From NCBI GenBank assembly GCA_016219275.1, contig JACRBM010000072.1, forward strand, positions 56,696 through 120,695: 64,000 nucleotides of DNA, given 5' to 3'. Shown here piece after piece: positions 35,437-43,907 of this stretch (position 1 is the first letter of the stretch; each line of letters begins with the position of its first letter). The position numbers and the translations under genes are program-made. The DNA is from Chloroflexota bacterium. Lineage in GTDB: Bacteria > Chloroflexota > Anaerolineae > UBA4142. Under the pieces are notes generated by a model that was not told the origin of the DNA, did no database searches, and saw only the letters and a list, made by a program, of their open reading frames with translations.

Positions 35437-36160
35437 CCTCCTTGTCCCAGGGATTCACGTATCGTTTTTGCAACACATTGTCGCGCTGATTGCGCGTCGG
35501 CGAAAAGAAAATGCCGCCGGCGTGCACGAGTTTGCTGAACGGAAAATAGATCATCAACAAACAGACGAGAAAGAAATGCGCGAGGAAAATCGGATGCGCG
35601 GGCGGCGCGACCGGCTTGAGCGACAGCAGACCCAGGGTGAATGCCTTGACATCCACGAGGTACACGCGCGCGTAATAACTGACGAGCATTCCCGTCGCCG
35701 CGATGAGAATGATGAGCATCAGCGAAATGTAATCGGGCAAGCCGGAGATGAACAAGTTGCGCGGCAGAGCCAAGCGTCGCCAGAACAAATAGAGCGCGGG
35801 AATCGGCAAGACGAATCCCATCAGGATGCCGGGACTCGCCCAATCGGAAATCCATTCGGGAACGGGATACAAAAAATAGCGCGCGTGCCGGAAAAAGACG
35901 AGCGCCAAGCAGACATGGAACACCCACGCGCCCGCCCACAACGCCTTGTCCGCTTGGAACAGATTGGGAAAGATGAGCGCGTCGCCCGCCAGGCGCGTGA
36001 GAACGCCGCCGGTTGTTTTAGGTCCGGGCGTCGAAACGATCTTGAGCGGCGCAGGCGTCTTGGCGTAGAGGTACAGCCGAAACGCTAATCCCGCGACGAG
36101 AATAATGAACGAGAGATAAGCGAAACCGATGAGCAAACCCGCGAGGAGATTCCAAGCCAT
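35423..36160 (-). CDS. dsrM: DsrM, cytochrome b subunit of the DsrMK complex
   Basis: 245 residues, NarI-like, about five to six membrane helices with heme-ligand histidines (VFHVCLALVFFRHARYF, FLAHFFLVCLLM, FSKLVHAGG). It oxidises menaquinol and passes electrons to DsrK. It follows dsrC and overlaps dsrK, the usual order in some non-proteobacterial dsr loci. Confidence 0.92.
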   Translation of the reverse strand: MAWNLLAGLLIGFAYLSFIILVAGLAFRLYLYAKTPAPLKIVSTPGPKTTGGVLTRLAGDALIFPNLFQADKALWAGAWVFHVCLALVFFRHARYFLYPVPEWISDWASPGILMGFVLPIPALYLFWRRLALPRNLFISGLPDYISLMLIILIAATGMLVSYYARVYLVDVKAFTLGLLSLKPVAPPAHPIFLAHFFLVCLLMIYFPFSKLVHAGGIFFSPTRNQRDNVLQKRYVNPWDKEVGID

Positions 36161-36175
36161 GCTAGTCTCCGGAAT

Positions 36176-36238
36176 AGTTCGATAGTGTGCTAGTGCGATA
36201 GTTGTTCTTTCGTCCGATTAACTATCGCACTATTGCAC
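36176..36238. repeat. inverted GTGCGATAGT-type repeat
   Basis: gtgtgctagtgcgatagtt is mirrored by aactatcgcactattgcac around a short loop, between dsrC and dsrM. It can form a long transcript hairpin. Confidence 0.75.
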
Positions 36239-36241
36239 TGA

Positions 36242-36562
36242 TTAAACGCACCCGGTTGGCTTGGGCAAACCGGCAATCTTGCACGCGCCTTTCGCCGGAC
36301 CGCTGGGGAACAATTCGTAGATGCGCTTGACATCGAACCCCGTTTCCTTGCACACTTTGCGAACCATCGGCGCGATGCCGAAATCTTTATAGTACTTGTT
36401 GAGATAGTAGATCACCTTCCAGTGATCCGCCGTCAGTTCCGGAATTTCTTCCGCCGTCCTGGCAAGGAACTTGGCGAGATCTTCGTTCCATTGCGCCGGG
36501 TCGGCGATGAATCCGTCTTCATCCACTTCGAGTTGCGTTCCGTTATAATCAACGTATGGCAT
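36242..36562 (-). CDS. dsrC: DsrC, sulfur-carrier substrate of DsrAB
   Basis: 106 residues. The C-terminal arm has both conserved cysteines, C94 and the penultimate C105, ten residues apart (GACKIAGLPKPTGCV), so this is a true DsrC able to form the trisulfide, not a TusE-like protein. The core EIPELTADHWKVIYYLNKYY is typical. It receives sulfur from DsrAB and is reduced by DsrMK. Confidence 0.97.
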   Translation of the reverse strand: MPYVDYNGTQLEVDEDGFIADPAQWNEDLAKFLARTAEEIPELTADHWKVIYYLNKYYKDFGIAPMVRKVCKETGFDVKRIYELFPSGPAKGACKIAGLPKPTGCV

Positions 36563-36580
36563 ACTTTACTCCTTTGGTTT

Positions 36581-36690
36581 GCCTCACCCACTCCCCATTC
36601 CCCTCTCCCCGCTCCTGACCCTTCGGCTTCGCTCAACATCAGGAGCGGGGAGAGAGAGCAGGGGGTGAGAGGTGAGGGATTTCGATGTCA
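36581..36690. repeat. GC-rich hairpin repeat between dsrD and dsrC
   Basis: cccctctccccgctcctga is complementary to tcaggagcggggagagag, with a loop containing cttcggcttcgctc. The outer part (cctcacccact/ggggtgagag) also pairs. It occupies the whole dsrD-dsrC gap and may stabilise or attenuate the transcript. Confidence 0.8.
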
Positions 36691-36708
36691 CGCACCGCGT
36701 GCGTGTTA

Positions 36709-36924
36709 TCATCCATTGCCACCGGGTAATTTAATGAACGTCGCACCGCCGTACGATGTAAATTCCAAACGACCGTCATTCACCAACACCGTGATCGCTT
36801 TTTTCGCGAGCGCGTTCTCGATGCCCACCCCGGCGGCGACATCGCGGCTCGTCAACATCTTGTTCTTCTTCTTGAAGAACTCGAGCACTTTGGCGAGCAG
36901 TTCTTCGTTTACTTCATCAGCCAT
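36709..36924 (-). CDS. dsrD: DsrD, winged-helix activator of DsrAB
   Basis: 71 residues from the ATG at 36924 (GGAGG 6 bases upstream). KVLEFFKKKNKMLTSRDV and VNDGRLEFTSYGGATFIKL match DsrD, a small protein reported to activate sulfite reductase. DsrD occurs in sulfite-reducing and not in classical sulfur-oxidising dsr loci, so it points to the reductive direction. Confidence 0.93.
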   Translation of the reverse strand: MADEVNEELLAKVLEFFKKKNKMLTSRDVAAGVGIENALAKKAITVLVNDGRLEFTSYGGATFIKLPGGNG

Positions 36925-36947
36925 CGTTACCTCCATTTTCGATTGTC

Positions 36948-37027
36948 AGTGGAGGGTGGAAGTTGGAGATTGGAAGTTGGAATCCAGCATCATCCAATTT
37001 CCAACCTCCAACATCCAATTTCTAACC
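36948..37027. repeat. inverted TTGGAGATTGGAAG-type tandem repeat
   Basis: gtggaagttggagattggaagttgg is mirrored by ccaatttccaacctccaacatccaatttc between dsrB and dsrD. Same unit as at 2200 and 25978. Confidence 0.85.
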
Positions 37028-38089
37028 TCACCACTTGAACGCCGCGGTCGTGCGGAACGTTTCGGGCGCCATCGTAAAGTCGTCAATCATTTGTTCGGTG
37101 AACGGCAAGCCGGTGATTTCAAAGAACCGCTCCCAGCCGATACGCTCGATCCACTCGCCCATCCGTTCGTGTTTGCGCGCATGCTTCGCCCAGGTTTCGA
37201 CGAGCATCTTGACCACTTCGACTGTCTCGGGCCAGCGCGGCGGATTGTTTGGCAGGAATGGCACGACGAGGCGCGAGAACGCCGGACCACTGCGCGAGTT
37301 CGACACTTTGCCGCCGACCCAGATCGAAATGCCGTCGCCTATGGGATCCGCGACCGTCATGCCCGGGCACATCGTGTAACAGTTGCCACAGTACATGCAG
37401 CGATCCGGATTCACGGTGAGACTCTTATTCGCGGGATCGGGACGAATCGCGCCGGTCGGGCACGCCGCGATGACGTTCGGCAGTTCGCACTTGGTGCGAA
37501 CAATGTCGTGATTGATCTTGGGCACCATGCGGTGCATACCCAGGATCGCGATGTCGGAGCAGTGTACCGCGCCGCACATATTCAAACAGCATGCGAGCGA
37601 GATGCGGCAATAGCCCGGCAAATCCATCGTGCCAAAGTATTGGTACAGTTCGTCCATCACCGATTTGACGACCGCCGACGCATCCGTCGCGGGCGTGTGG
37701 CAGTGAATCCAACCCTGGGTGTGGACGATGTTCGTGATCGAATGACCGGTGCCGCCGACGGGCCAACCCTTCGCCTTCAATTCTGCGATGAGTGGGTCTA
37801 CTCTGGCTTTATCGGAACACAAGAATTCGACGTTGTGACGACTGGTGAAACGCAGATAGCCGTCGCAATATTTTTCCGCGAGGTCGCACATCTCGCGCAC
37901 CTTGTCGGTACTGAGCAACCGTTCCGAACCAACGCGAATCGTGTACAAGGCGTCGCCGGATTCCGCGACGTGCATCAGCAAGCCGGGTTGCAAGCGTTCG
38001 TGATATTTCCACTGCCCGTAGTTTTTGGTGATGATCGGCGGAAGCATCTGCCGATAATCGGGCGGTCCAAAATCTGTGCGTGTTGCCAT
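37028..38089 (-). CDS. dsrB: dissimilatory sulfite reductase beta subunit
   Basis: 353 residues. The siroheme-[4Fe-4S] ligand region reads [16 protein letters not shown] (near 165-178), and the inserted ferredoxin domain has [12 protein letters not shown] (near 233-244). N-terminal [17 protein letters not shown] is typical. With DsrA it reduces sulfite and loads sulfur onto DsrC. Start is one base after the dsrA stop region, so translation is coupled. Confidence 0.98.
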   Translation of the reverse strand: MATRTDFGPPDYRQMLPPIITKNYGQWKYHERLQPGLLMHVAESGDALYTIRVGSERLLSTDKVREMCDLAEKYCDGYLRFTSRHNVEFLCSDKARVDPLIAELKAKGWPVGGTGHSITNIVHTQGWIHCHTPATDASAVVKSVMDELYQYFGTMDLPGYCRISLACCLNMCGAVHCSDIAILGMHRMVPKINHDIVRTKCELPNVIAACPTGAIRPDPANKSLTVNPDRCMYCGNCYTMCPGMTVADPIGDGISIWVGGKVSNSRSGPAFSRLVVPFLPNNPPRWPETVEVVKMLVETWAKHARKHERMGEWIERIGWERFFEITGLPFTEQMIDDFTMAPETFRTTAAFKW

Positions 38090-38090
38090 C

Positions 38091-39263
38091 TTACACCCCC
38101 TCGCGCCAAAAGTAGTACGGATTCGCGCGCGGTCGTTTGATCATTTGCGGCACCGGTTTGAGTCCCACCGCTTTTAAGAACTTGCCCATACCTTGGCGAT
38201 TGATCAACTCGCCCAGGCGTTCGCGCATCTTGCCGTTTTCATCCCACCACTCGAAAATCTTGTTGACCAGTTCGATCAAGTTGTCGTACGGAGGTTCGAG
38301 TTTGATAAAGGGCACGACGACCCAGCCCAACATCGCGCCGTGCACGATGGGCGCTTTGCCACCGACCAGAATACTCGCGCCGCGCTCATTGCCAGGTCGC
38401 AACGCTTTCGGCATCAAGTTGATGCAGTGCATACAGCGATTGCACTCGCGGTCTTCGATCTTGAGCGTCGAACCGTCCCATGCCATACAATGCGTCGGGC
38501 ACATGTCCACGACTTCGGTTTGAATATTCATCCCGTTCGCGGCGCATTGGGTGACCTCGGTTTGGTCAATCGCGATGTTGCCCTTCCAGGTGCCGATGAT
38601 CGCCATATCGGAACGCGCGATGGCGGCGACGCAATCGTTGGGGCAACCGCTCACTTTGATTTTGAATTTGTACGGAAACATCGGGCGATGCAGTTGATCT
38701 TGGAATGTGCGCGTCACGGTGTCCACGACGTTGAGCGAATCGAAACACGCCCACTCGCAACGCGCCGGACCAACACAACAACTGGGCGTGCGCATCGCCG
38801 AGCCGGAACCGCCGAGGTCGAACCCGAGTTCGGCGAGATCATCGAACGTCGGTTGCAGTTGGTCGGTCGTCGTACCGAGCAAAATGATATCGCCCGTCGC
38901 GCCGTGAAAATTGGTGAGACCCGAACCGTGCTTGTCCCACACATCACACAGCGCGCGCAATGATTTCGTGTTGTAGAACCAACCTGCCGGTTGATTCACA
39001 CGAATCGTGTGGAAATGTTCTACACCGGGAAAACGATCTGGTGAATCGGAATAGCGACCGATGACGCCGCCGCCATAGCCCTTGACACCGACGATGCCGC
39101 CGTGCTTCCAGTGACCGACCTTTTCCGTGTACGATGCTTCGAGTTGTCGCATCAGATCGTTGACCGCCGGTTTCTTTGCGGCGGCTTGCTTCATGTCGGT
39201 CACGAACGAGGGCCACGGTCCTTTTTCCAGATCGTCCAGCATGGGAGTGCCATTGTTGGACAT
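38091..39263 (-). CDS. dsrA: dissimilatory sulfite reductase alpha subunit
   Basis: 390 residues. Siroheme-cluster ligands C163 and C169 (CVGPARC) and C207/C211 (SGCPNDC). Ferredoxin domain C274, C277, C280 (CNRCMHC) with CPTHC before it. GGAGG lies 8 bases before the ATG. The N-terminus is slightly shorter than in deltaproteobacterial DsrA. It is cotranscribed with dsrB. Confidence 0.98.
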   Translation of the reverse strand: MSNNGTPMLDDLEKGPWPSFVTDMKQAAAKKPAVNDLMRQLEASYTEKVGHWKHGGIVGVKGYGGGVIGRYSDSPDRFPGVEHFHTIRVNQPAGWFYNTKSLRALCDVWDKHGSGLTNFHGATGDIILLGTTTDQLQPTFDDLAELGFDLGGSGSAMRTPSCCVGPARCEWACFDSLNVVDTVTRTFQDQLHRPMFPYKFKIKVSGCPNDCVAAIARSDMAIIGTWKGNIAIDQTEVTQCAANGMNIQTEVVDMCPTHCMAWDGSTLKIEDRECNRCMHCINLMPKALRPGNERGASILVGGKAPIVHGAMLGWVVVPFIKLEPPYDNLIELVNKIFEWWDENGKMRERLGELINRQGMGKFLKAVGLKPVPQMIKRPRANPYYFWREGV

Positions 39264-39283
39264 TCACAACCTCCATCAATAGT

Positions 39284-39317
39284 ACCGCCGACAGCAGCGT
39301 CCACCGCTGTCGGCGGT
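39284..39317. other. perfect 12-bp hairpin in the dsrA leader
   Basis: accgccgacagc (39284-39295) pairs with gctgtcggcggt (39306-39317). It lies 20 bases before dsrA, after the YeiH gene. There is no T-run, so it is not a standard terminator; it may protect or regulate the dsr message. Confidence 0.7.
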
Positions 39318-39339
39318 GTATTTGCGCGAAACGAATTGC

Positions 39340-40458
39340 CTACATCTTGACTGGGAACAGATAGCCGAAGATGATCCAGGACACGCCGAGAGCGAGCAAG
39401 GTGTTGAACACCGTCACGATGAGGTACACAATCACCGGCGACCAGCCCATCTTCTTCAGTTCACCGACCGACAGTTCCAAGCCCATGCAGACGAACGCAA
39501 AGCAGAAGAACCAGTCTTTCATAAAGAGAATCGCGTCTGTCGCGTTAAACGGCGCGGCAGCCAGCGGTTTGGGAATGATTTGCACGGTGAACAGAATCGA
39601 AACGATGATGAACCCAAGCACGAACTTGGGGAAGCGTTGCCAAATGATCCCGGCGCTGGGTTTCTCCTTGCCTTTTTCGACGACCGTCGTAAAGTACAAG
39701 GCAAGGATAAAGGCAACCACGCCGATAAACGCGTTCTGCGTTGACTTGACGATGGTCGCGATTTGTTGCGCGGTCTTACCGTAGATCGTGCCCGCGCCGA
39801 CGACCGCCGCCGTCGTGTCCACGTTACCGCCGAACCACGCGCCCGCGACCGGTTCAGGCAAACCAATCGCGCTCGCGATCAAGGGCGAGATGACCATCAA
39901 CGGCAGCGCCGTAACGATGACGAGCGCAGTGATGTACGTGATTTCTTCTTTCTTTGCCAGCACGGAACCCGCCGCGGCGATGGCTGCCGAGACACCGCAG
40001 ATCGAGATCGCAGTGGACATGACTGCGCGGAGCGAATCGGACAGACCGAACTTGCCGGCGAGCCACCAGCAGAACATATACACACACGCGATCATGATGA
40101 TGCCTTGAATGACCGCGCCACCCGCCGCTGTGAGAATCGTCATGAAACTAACTGTCGCGCCAAGCAGAACCAACCCGATCTTGAGGAATAACTCGGTGCG
40201 AATGCCCGCTTTGACAAACTCGTGCAGGTTGACTGCCTTGAGCAAAAAGTTCACGACCAAGCCGAGAATCGCCGCCCACAGCGGATACTCCAACGCTTTG
40301 CCGGGAATGCCCAAGCCGATGTCTTTGACGTTATAAACCATCAATTTCAACTGGAGCGCGAGCCAAGCCAGGACAACCACCAACACCAAACCGGCGATAA
40401 TGTTGATCGGACCGTTGGTGGATACAGGTTGTTTGGCTTCAGGTTTTGCCGTAGTCAT
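39340..40458 (-). CDS. YeiH/PSE-family putative sulfate (or sulfite) exporter
   Basis: 372 residues with about ten or eleven helices. Family motifs GLVLLGATVSFMTI, STAISICGVSAAIAAA and AGAWFGGNVDTTAAVVGAG are present. Members are named putative sulfate exporters; the true substrate is not firmly known. GGAGA lies about 8 bases before the ATG. Being just upstream of dsrAB suggests moving a sulfur oxyanion. Confidence 0.9.
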   Translation of the reverse strand: MTTAKPEAKQPVSTNGPINIIAGLVLVVVLAWLALQLKLMVYNVKDIGLGIPGKALEYPLWAAILGLVVNFLLKAVNLHEFVKAGIRTELFLKIGLVLLGATVSFMTILTAAGGAVIQGIIMIACVYMFCWWLAGKFGLSDSLRAVMSTAISICGVSAAIAAAGSVLAKKEEITYITALVIVTALPLMVISPLIASAIGLPEPVAGAWFGGNVDTTAAVVGAGTIYGKTAQQIATIVKSTQNAFIGVVAFILALYFTTVVEKGKEKPSAGIIWQRFPKFVLGFIIVSILFTVQIIPKPLAAAPFNATDAILFMKDWFFCFAFVCMGLELSVGELKKMGWSPVIVYLIVTVFNTLLALGVSWIIFGYLFPVKM

Positions 40459-40487
40459 AGGAATGTCTCCTTTTTCATCCGATCAAA

Positions 40488-40586
40488 TTAGAACTTGACG
40501 AGCGCGGGCGGAATCATACCGACCATCGCCAAGATCAACAATGCGAACGCAATGATCACAGCCAGCCAATCTTCTGGGATGTTCAT
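40488..40586 (-). CDS. 32-residue single-pass membrane peptide upstream of the YeiH-type exporter
   Basis: ATG at 40586 with AGGAG 8 bases upstream, stop TAA at 40488, 29 bases before the exporter start. Sequence: MNIPEDWLAVIIAFAL then LILAMVGMIPPALVKF, one hydrophobic helix. A small accessory subunit of the transporter is likely, in the manner of KdpF. Support is the ribosome site, the hydrophobic pattern and the position; no homologue can be checked here. Confidence 0.6.
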   Translation of the reverse strand: MNIPEDWLAVIIAFALLILAMVGMIPPALVKF

Positions 40587-40732
40587 ACGACCTTCTCCTT
40601 TGTGTGGTCTGGAATGGGCGACTCTTCGTCGGACACGCGGCACGTGTCACCCTTGACATGCCTTGCCCGTTTTGTTGTGATGCTGTCCGCCTACCTCCTT
40701 GAGATGTGGGCGGCGTTGGCGCGCATGGCGCA

Positions 40733-41542
40733 TCACGCCGGCAATTCGTAGGCACATCGCAAGCCGGTGTCATCACTACGGTGCATCGGCGCCGCCCAAC
40801 TGCGGTATGCACACCGTCCTTCGTGTTTCGACTCGCGCCACGAACCGCCGCGTAACACTTGCTTGCCCAACGCTGCCTCGAGCTGTTGCGGATTGGCAAC
40901 ACACCCAGTTTCGTATAATTTCGGCAACACACTTGCGCCGTCACTCGCGTACACCAATGCTTCGCGTCCATCCGACGGATCGTACGGATACGCGCCAAAG
41001 TACGACATGCACCACTCTTGCACATTCCCTGCCATGTCCGCGATGCCGTACGGGCTATCGCCGCGTGGCGAAAATTTTCGAATCGGCGACGGCGCGCCAA
41101 TTTTGCTTTCCGAACTGTTGCACCGGCTCGCGTCCCACTCATTGCCCCACGGGTACAAACGACCATCGGTTCCGCGCGCGGCTTTTTCCCATTCGGATTC
41201 GGTCGGCAAACGAATCGGCAATTCGGTTTCGTGGCTTGCCCACTGACAAAACGCGAGCGCGTCCGCGAACGATACGCCCACGACCGGTAAATCGGTGTTT
41301 GCAGAATCGAACATATCGCGCGTAGCGTTCCAGTACAGGGGTGCGCGATGTCCAGTGGCTTGCAAAAAAAGGTGGAATTGCCCGTTCGTCACGGGATGGC
41401 GCATCAAGAAGAAATCACTAACGCTGAGGTGATGCTGAGGAAGTTCGTCAGTACCGGCTTGACGATAAACACGCGTGTCACTGCCGATGATAAACTCGCC
41501 CGCCGGGATACGTACAAAATCTAATTTGAGAAGCGACGTCAT
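40733..41542 (-). CDS. SUMF1/FGE-like domain protein (NirV-like)
   Basis: 269 residues from the ATG at 41542. Formylglycine-generating-enzyme fold motifs: FVRIPAGEFIIGSD at the start, RLPTESEWEKAARG, YPWGNEWDASRCN, DMAGNVQEWC, LRGGSW and TGLRCAYE. In true FGE the region after GGS has two copper-binding cysteines; here only the second place has one (GRCAYRS), so it is probably not a sulfatase activator. Similar proteins accompany nitrite reductases (NirV). Role here unknown. A possible operator pair lies upstream. Confidence 0.82.
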   Translation of the reverse strand: MTSLLKLDFVRIPAGEFIIGSDTRVYRQAGTDELPQHHLSVSDFFLMRHPVTNGQFHLFLQATGHRAPLYWNATRDMFDSANTDLPVVGVSFADALAFCQWASHETELPIRLPTESEWEKAARGTDGRLYPWGNEWDASRCNSSESKIGAPSPIRKFSPRGDSPYGIADMAGNVQEWCMSYFGAYPYDPSDGREALVYASDGASVLPKLYETGCVANPQQLEAALGKQVLRGGSWRESKHEGRCAYRSWAAPMHRSDDTGLRCAYELPA

Positions 41543-41618
41543 TGTCCTGCCCTTGAGTAGAAACAGATTGCCATACAAAAATGCGAATGTATTTTACTTT
41601 GATGAGGAGCAAGCGGGA

Positions 41619-41656
41619 ATAGGGAATCACCCTATTTGACGTAGGGTAATTGCCCG
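41619..41656. promoter_or_regulatory. candidate paired operators TAGGG-N5-CCC upstream of the SUMF1-like gene
   Basis: ATAGGGAATCACCCTAT (41619-41635) is a perfect 6-base inverted repeat with a 5-base spacer, and TAGGGTAATTGCCCG (41642-41656) is a related site 22 bases on, about two helical turns. Similar sites occur at 45726 and 45757. No regulator is assigned. Confidence 0.4.
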
Positions 41657-41706
41657 ATTTTGGGAACAAAAGTGGCAAATTGTGGAACAATTTTAAGCAA
41701 AATAGA

Positions 41707-41733
41707 GCGGAGAGCCATAATCTGACTCTCCGC
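41707..41733 (-). terminator. hairpin after the candidate selenoprotein gene
   Basis: gcggagag (41707-41714) pairs with ctctccgc (41726-41733). On the minus strand it is followed by a weak T-rich stretch. It probably ends the 45608-41783 transcription unit. Confidence 0.55.
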
Positions 41734-41782
41734 CTTTTGTCGACACGTTCAGAGAACAAGCAATGCAAACAGAGGACTTGCG

Positions 41783-43249
41783 TTATTGTCCTGCGGCTTC
41801 GCGTAGCTTATCCCACTCGGCGTAGATCCGACTGGCATAGCGCGTTGTAAAGTGACTAACCGTACGATTAGCATTCGTCACAAGCAAATCTACATGCTTG
41901 CCCTTGTTCTGAAGCGCCAGATTCCCGGTTTTGTTACCCTTGGGATCTTCGAAATGCCATGCTTTGATCGTCGAGCCGTCGAAACTGTCAATCACGATCT
42001 TGAAATACTGATTTGGTCCAACAAACACGTTGTTGGTGCTGTCGAGCACGATCTCGTCTTTATTCGCGATCATGAACTCGTTCAGCAATCCACAGCTGTT
42101 TCAGGTGTCAAAGTACACGATGAATCGCGGATCGTCTTTCCAAGGACCGAGCACATCCATGTGGGTCACACCTACATAACCCACCAGCGCGACCTTGCCC
42201 GCGTCCTTGAAGGGCTTGCGATAGGCATCCAATGCCACCTGTACATCAGCGTGTTTTAACATCAACGTGTCGAGTTCTTTGTCGTTGGAAGGGAACAGAG
42301 AGACGATCTTGTCGGTCAACGGACCGAGCGTCTTTTCGGCTAACACCTTGTCCGGAGCATCCGTCGCGACAATGGCTAACTTGGCAGAATTGTTGGCTGT
42401 GTCAATCGAAACCACCTTTGCCTTGAACTTGCCCAAGTCCAACGTTTGTCCCTCTGCCACCACGCCGGCGACCGCTTTCTCGGCGATGTCAACCGCATTG
42501 ATTTCGTTTGCGACCCATTCCGCCACTTCGACTTCTTTTTCAGTCACCGATTTGACGACCAAATAGCCGGTGCCAACAGATGACAGTCTATCCGTCTGGA
42601 AGACGATTGGGTCCGTCGTTGGCTTTAACGCCAGCGCATCTTCACTCGACCGCGCGAACGGTGAGGCGCTGGTCGCATGCCAGCTACTGCCATAATAGTT
42701 ACCGGATGGCTTGAGAACCTGGAATGTGGCTTCCTGATTCAGCGAGCCAGGTCCCCACGAGGTGCCGATGCTTGAAAGTTCGAGTGCGCTGAGGTTCAAG
42801 CCGTACGGAACTCGCTCGCCCTTTTTAATAACAAAGTCTTTCTTGACCGTGTAAAAGTGACGCACATCGGCAAGATAATAGACCTTGCCTAAAGCCATCA
42901 CGGGATAGTTGACCAGCGGCCATCGCCACGAAGACGTACGCTTGGTGTAATACAGCCCAGAGGGTGGAATGACGATCTTGCCATCCTTGATGTAACTCTC
43001 GCGGATAACCACCCCTTCACTGTCCAACACGATCTTGGGTTCGATGAGGCTACTTGACTCGATGCTCGGGAACCCAGCCATCTTGGTTACGATCGCGCAA
43101 TCTACCGCTGGTGATCCTCTGTTCGCCGATTTTTCAGCCGTTGGTCCTTGCGCCGACACAGGACCTACCACCACTAACGCGAACAGCGTCACCACCGACA
43201 GAATTGCGAAAAGCCGCAATGCTCTTGCACCGTTGCAATTCCGTTTCAT
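41783..43249 (-). CDS. exported protein with in-frame UGA, candidate selenoprotein (UxxC motif)
   Basis: Read from the ATG at 43249 (GGAG 6 bases upstream), the frame runs 382 codons, meets TGA at 42103-42101, and goes on in the same frame for 105 more codons to TAA at 41783. If UGA is read as selenocysteine, the local sequence is YFDT-U-NSCGLL, a UxxC redox motif (U383, C386). A signal peptide is present (cleaved near VSAQ). After the UGA the codon usage stays normal, and the first possible restart (TTG) has no ribosome site. I do not recognise the family. Neighbours are a PKD protein and a 13-heme cytochrome. Alternative: a disrupted gene or a sequencing error. Confidence 0.6.
42068..42090 (-). 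promoter_or_regulatory. SECIS-like hairpin just after the in-frame UGA
   Basis: Downstream of the UGA the RNA reads GAUUGCUGAACGAGUUCAU then GAUC. UGAA pairs with UUCA around a CGAG loop, and GAU with AUC below an internal bulge. The loop lies about 23 bases from the UGA, within the usual range for bacterial SECIS elements. The stem is short, so support is modest. Confidence 0.3.
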
Positions 43250-43343
43250 GTTCGACTCCATTTCATTCGTGACGTTTCACTCGAAATCAAATCGCCGCTT
43301 CTTGTTTGTGCTTGTCCCTCCTTTCCCATCCGATCTCCGCCAA

Positions 43344-43892
43344 TCAGCAATCACAATCCTCGGAAATGCGGATATAGTCCATGCGCTTGATGGTGTCCGA
43401 ACCACCCGGTCCCGTCACTTTCAGGGTGACCGTGTACTTGCCAACCTCTTTGTACGCGTGGGCTGGATTCTGTTCTGTGCTCGTCGTGCCATCGCCGAAA
43501 TCCCACAGCCATGCCGTCACTTTACCGTTCGAATCATCGCGAAACTTGATCTGTGATTCGGGGCGCGCTTCCACTTTGTCCGAACCAAAATCGGCAACTG
43601 GCGCTGCCGTCGCCGGCACGGTAGCCGTCGGCATGGAGGTTGGGGTAGGCGCGACCGTTTTCACTGCGGGCGCGACTGGGGCAGTGCGGACTTTGTTGTA
43701 TTCGGCGATCAACACGTTGTACTTGTCATCTGCCACTTTGCGTTGGTTTTGCAGCTCGGCGATTCTTTGCGTCGTCACTGCATCGTCAGTCTGTGTGCCG
43801 TATGCGATGCCGATGCCCGAGCCGGCAATTGCACCGGCAACGAACAAGATCAAAGCGAACACAATCACGCGGGTTCTAGAAATTGTTAGCAT
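43344..43892 (-). CDS. membrane-anchored PKD-domain protein
   Basis: 182 residues. An N-terminal membrane helix (VIVFALILFVAGAIAGSGIG) is followed by a short coiled-coil stretch, a Pro/Thr/Ala-rich linker and one PKD domain (WLWDFGDGTTSTEQNPAHAYKEVGKYTVTLKV, seen in parts as WDFGDGTTS and NPAHAY). It ends EDCDC. PKD domains are extracellular beta-sandwiches for binding or spacing. It lies between the 13-heme cytochrome and the candidate selenoprotein genes and may help assemble them on the cell surface. Confidence 0.8.
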   Translation of the reverse strand: MLTISRTRVIVFALILFVAGAIAGSGIGIAYGTQTDDAVTTQRIAELQNQRKVADDKYNVLIAEYNKVRTAPVAPAVKTVAPTPTSMPTATVPATAAPVADFGSDKVEARPESQIKFRDDSNGKVTAWLWDFGDGTTSTEQNPAHAYKEVGKYTVTLKVTGPGGSDTIKRMDYIRISEDCDC

Positions 43893-43907
43893 CCGATCTA
43901 TCCTCTC

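Noticed and set aside
36422..38140. Long plus-strand frame opposite dsrB and dsrD
   Set aside because: It is a GC-driven shadow; the product has no domain pattern, and the minus-strand genes are clear. The same applies to 12326-13759, 17327-19405, 33952-35538 and 62059-63519.
41783..42088. Separate 101-residue gene starting at a TTG
   Set aside because: No ribosome site, rare start, same frame as the upstream gene and only separated by a UGA; treated as part of the candidate selenoprotein, though a true separate gene is not excluded.
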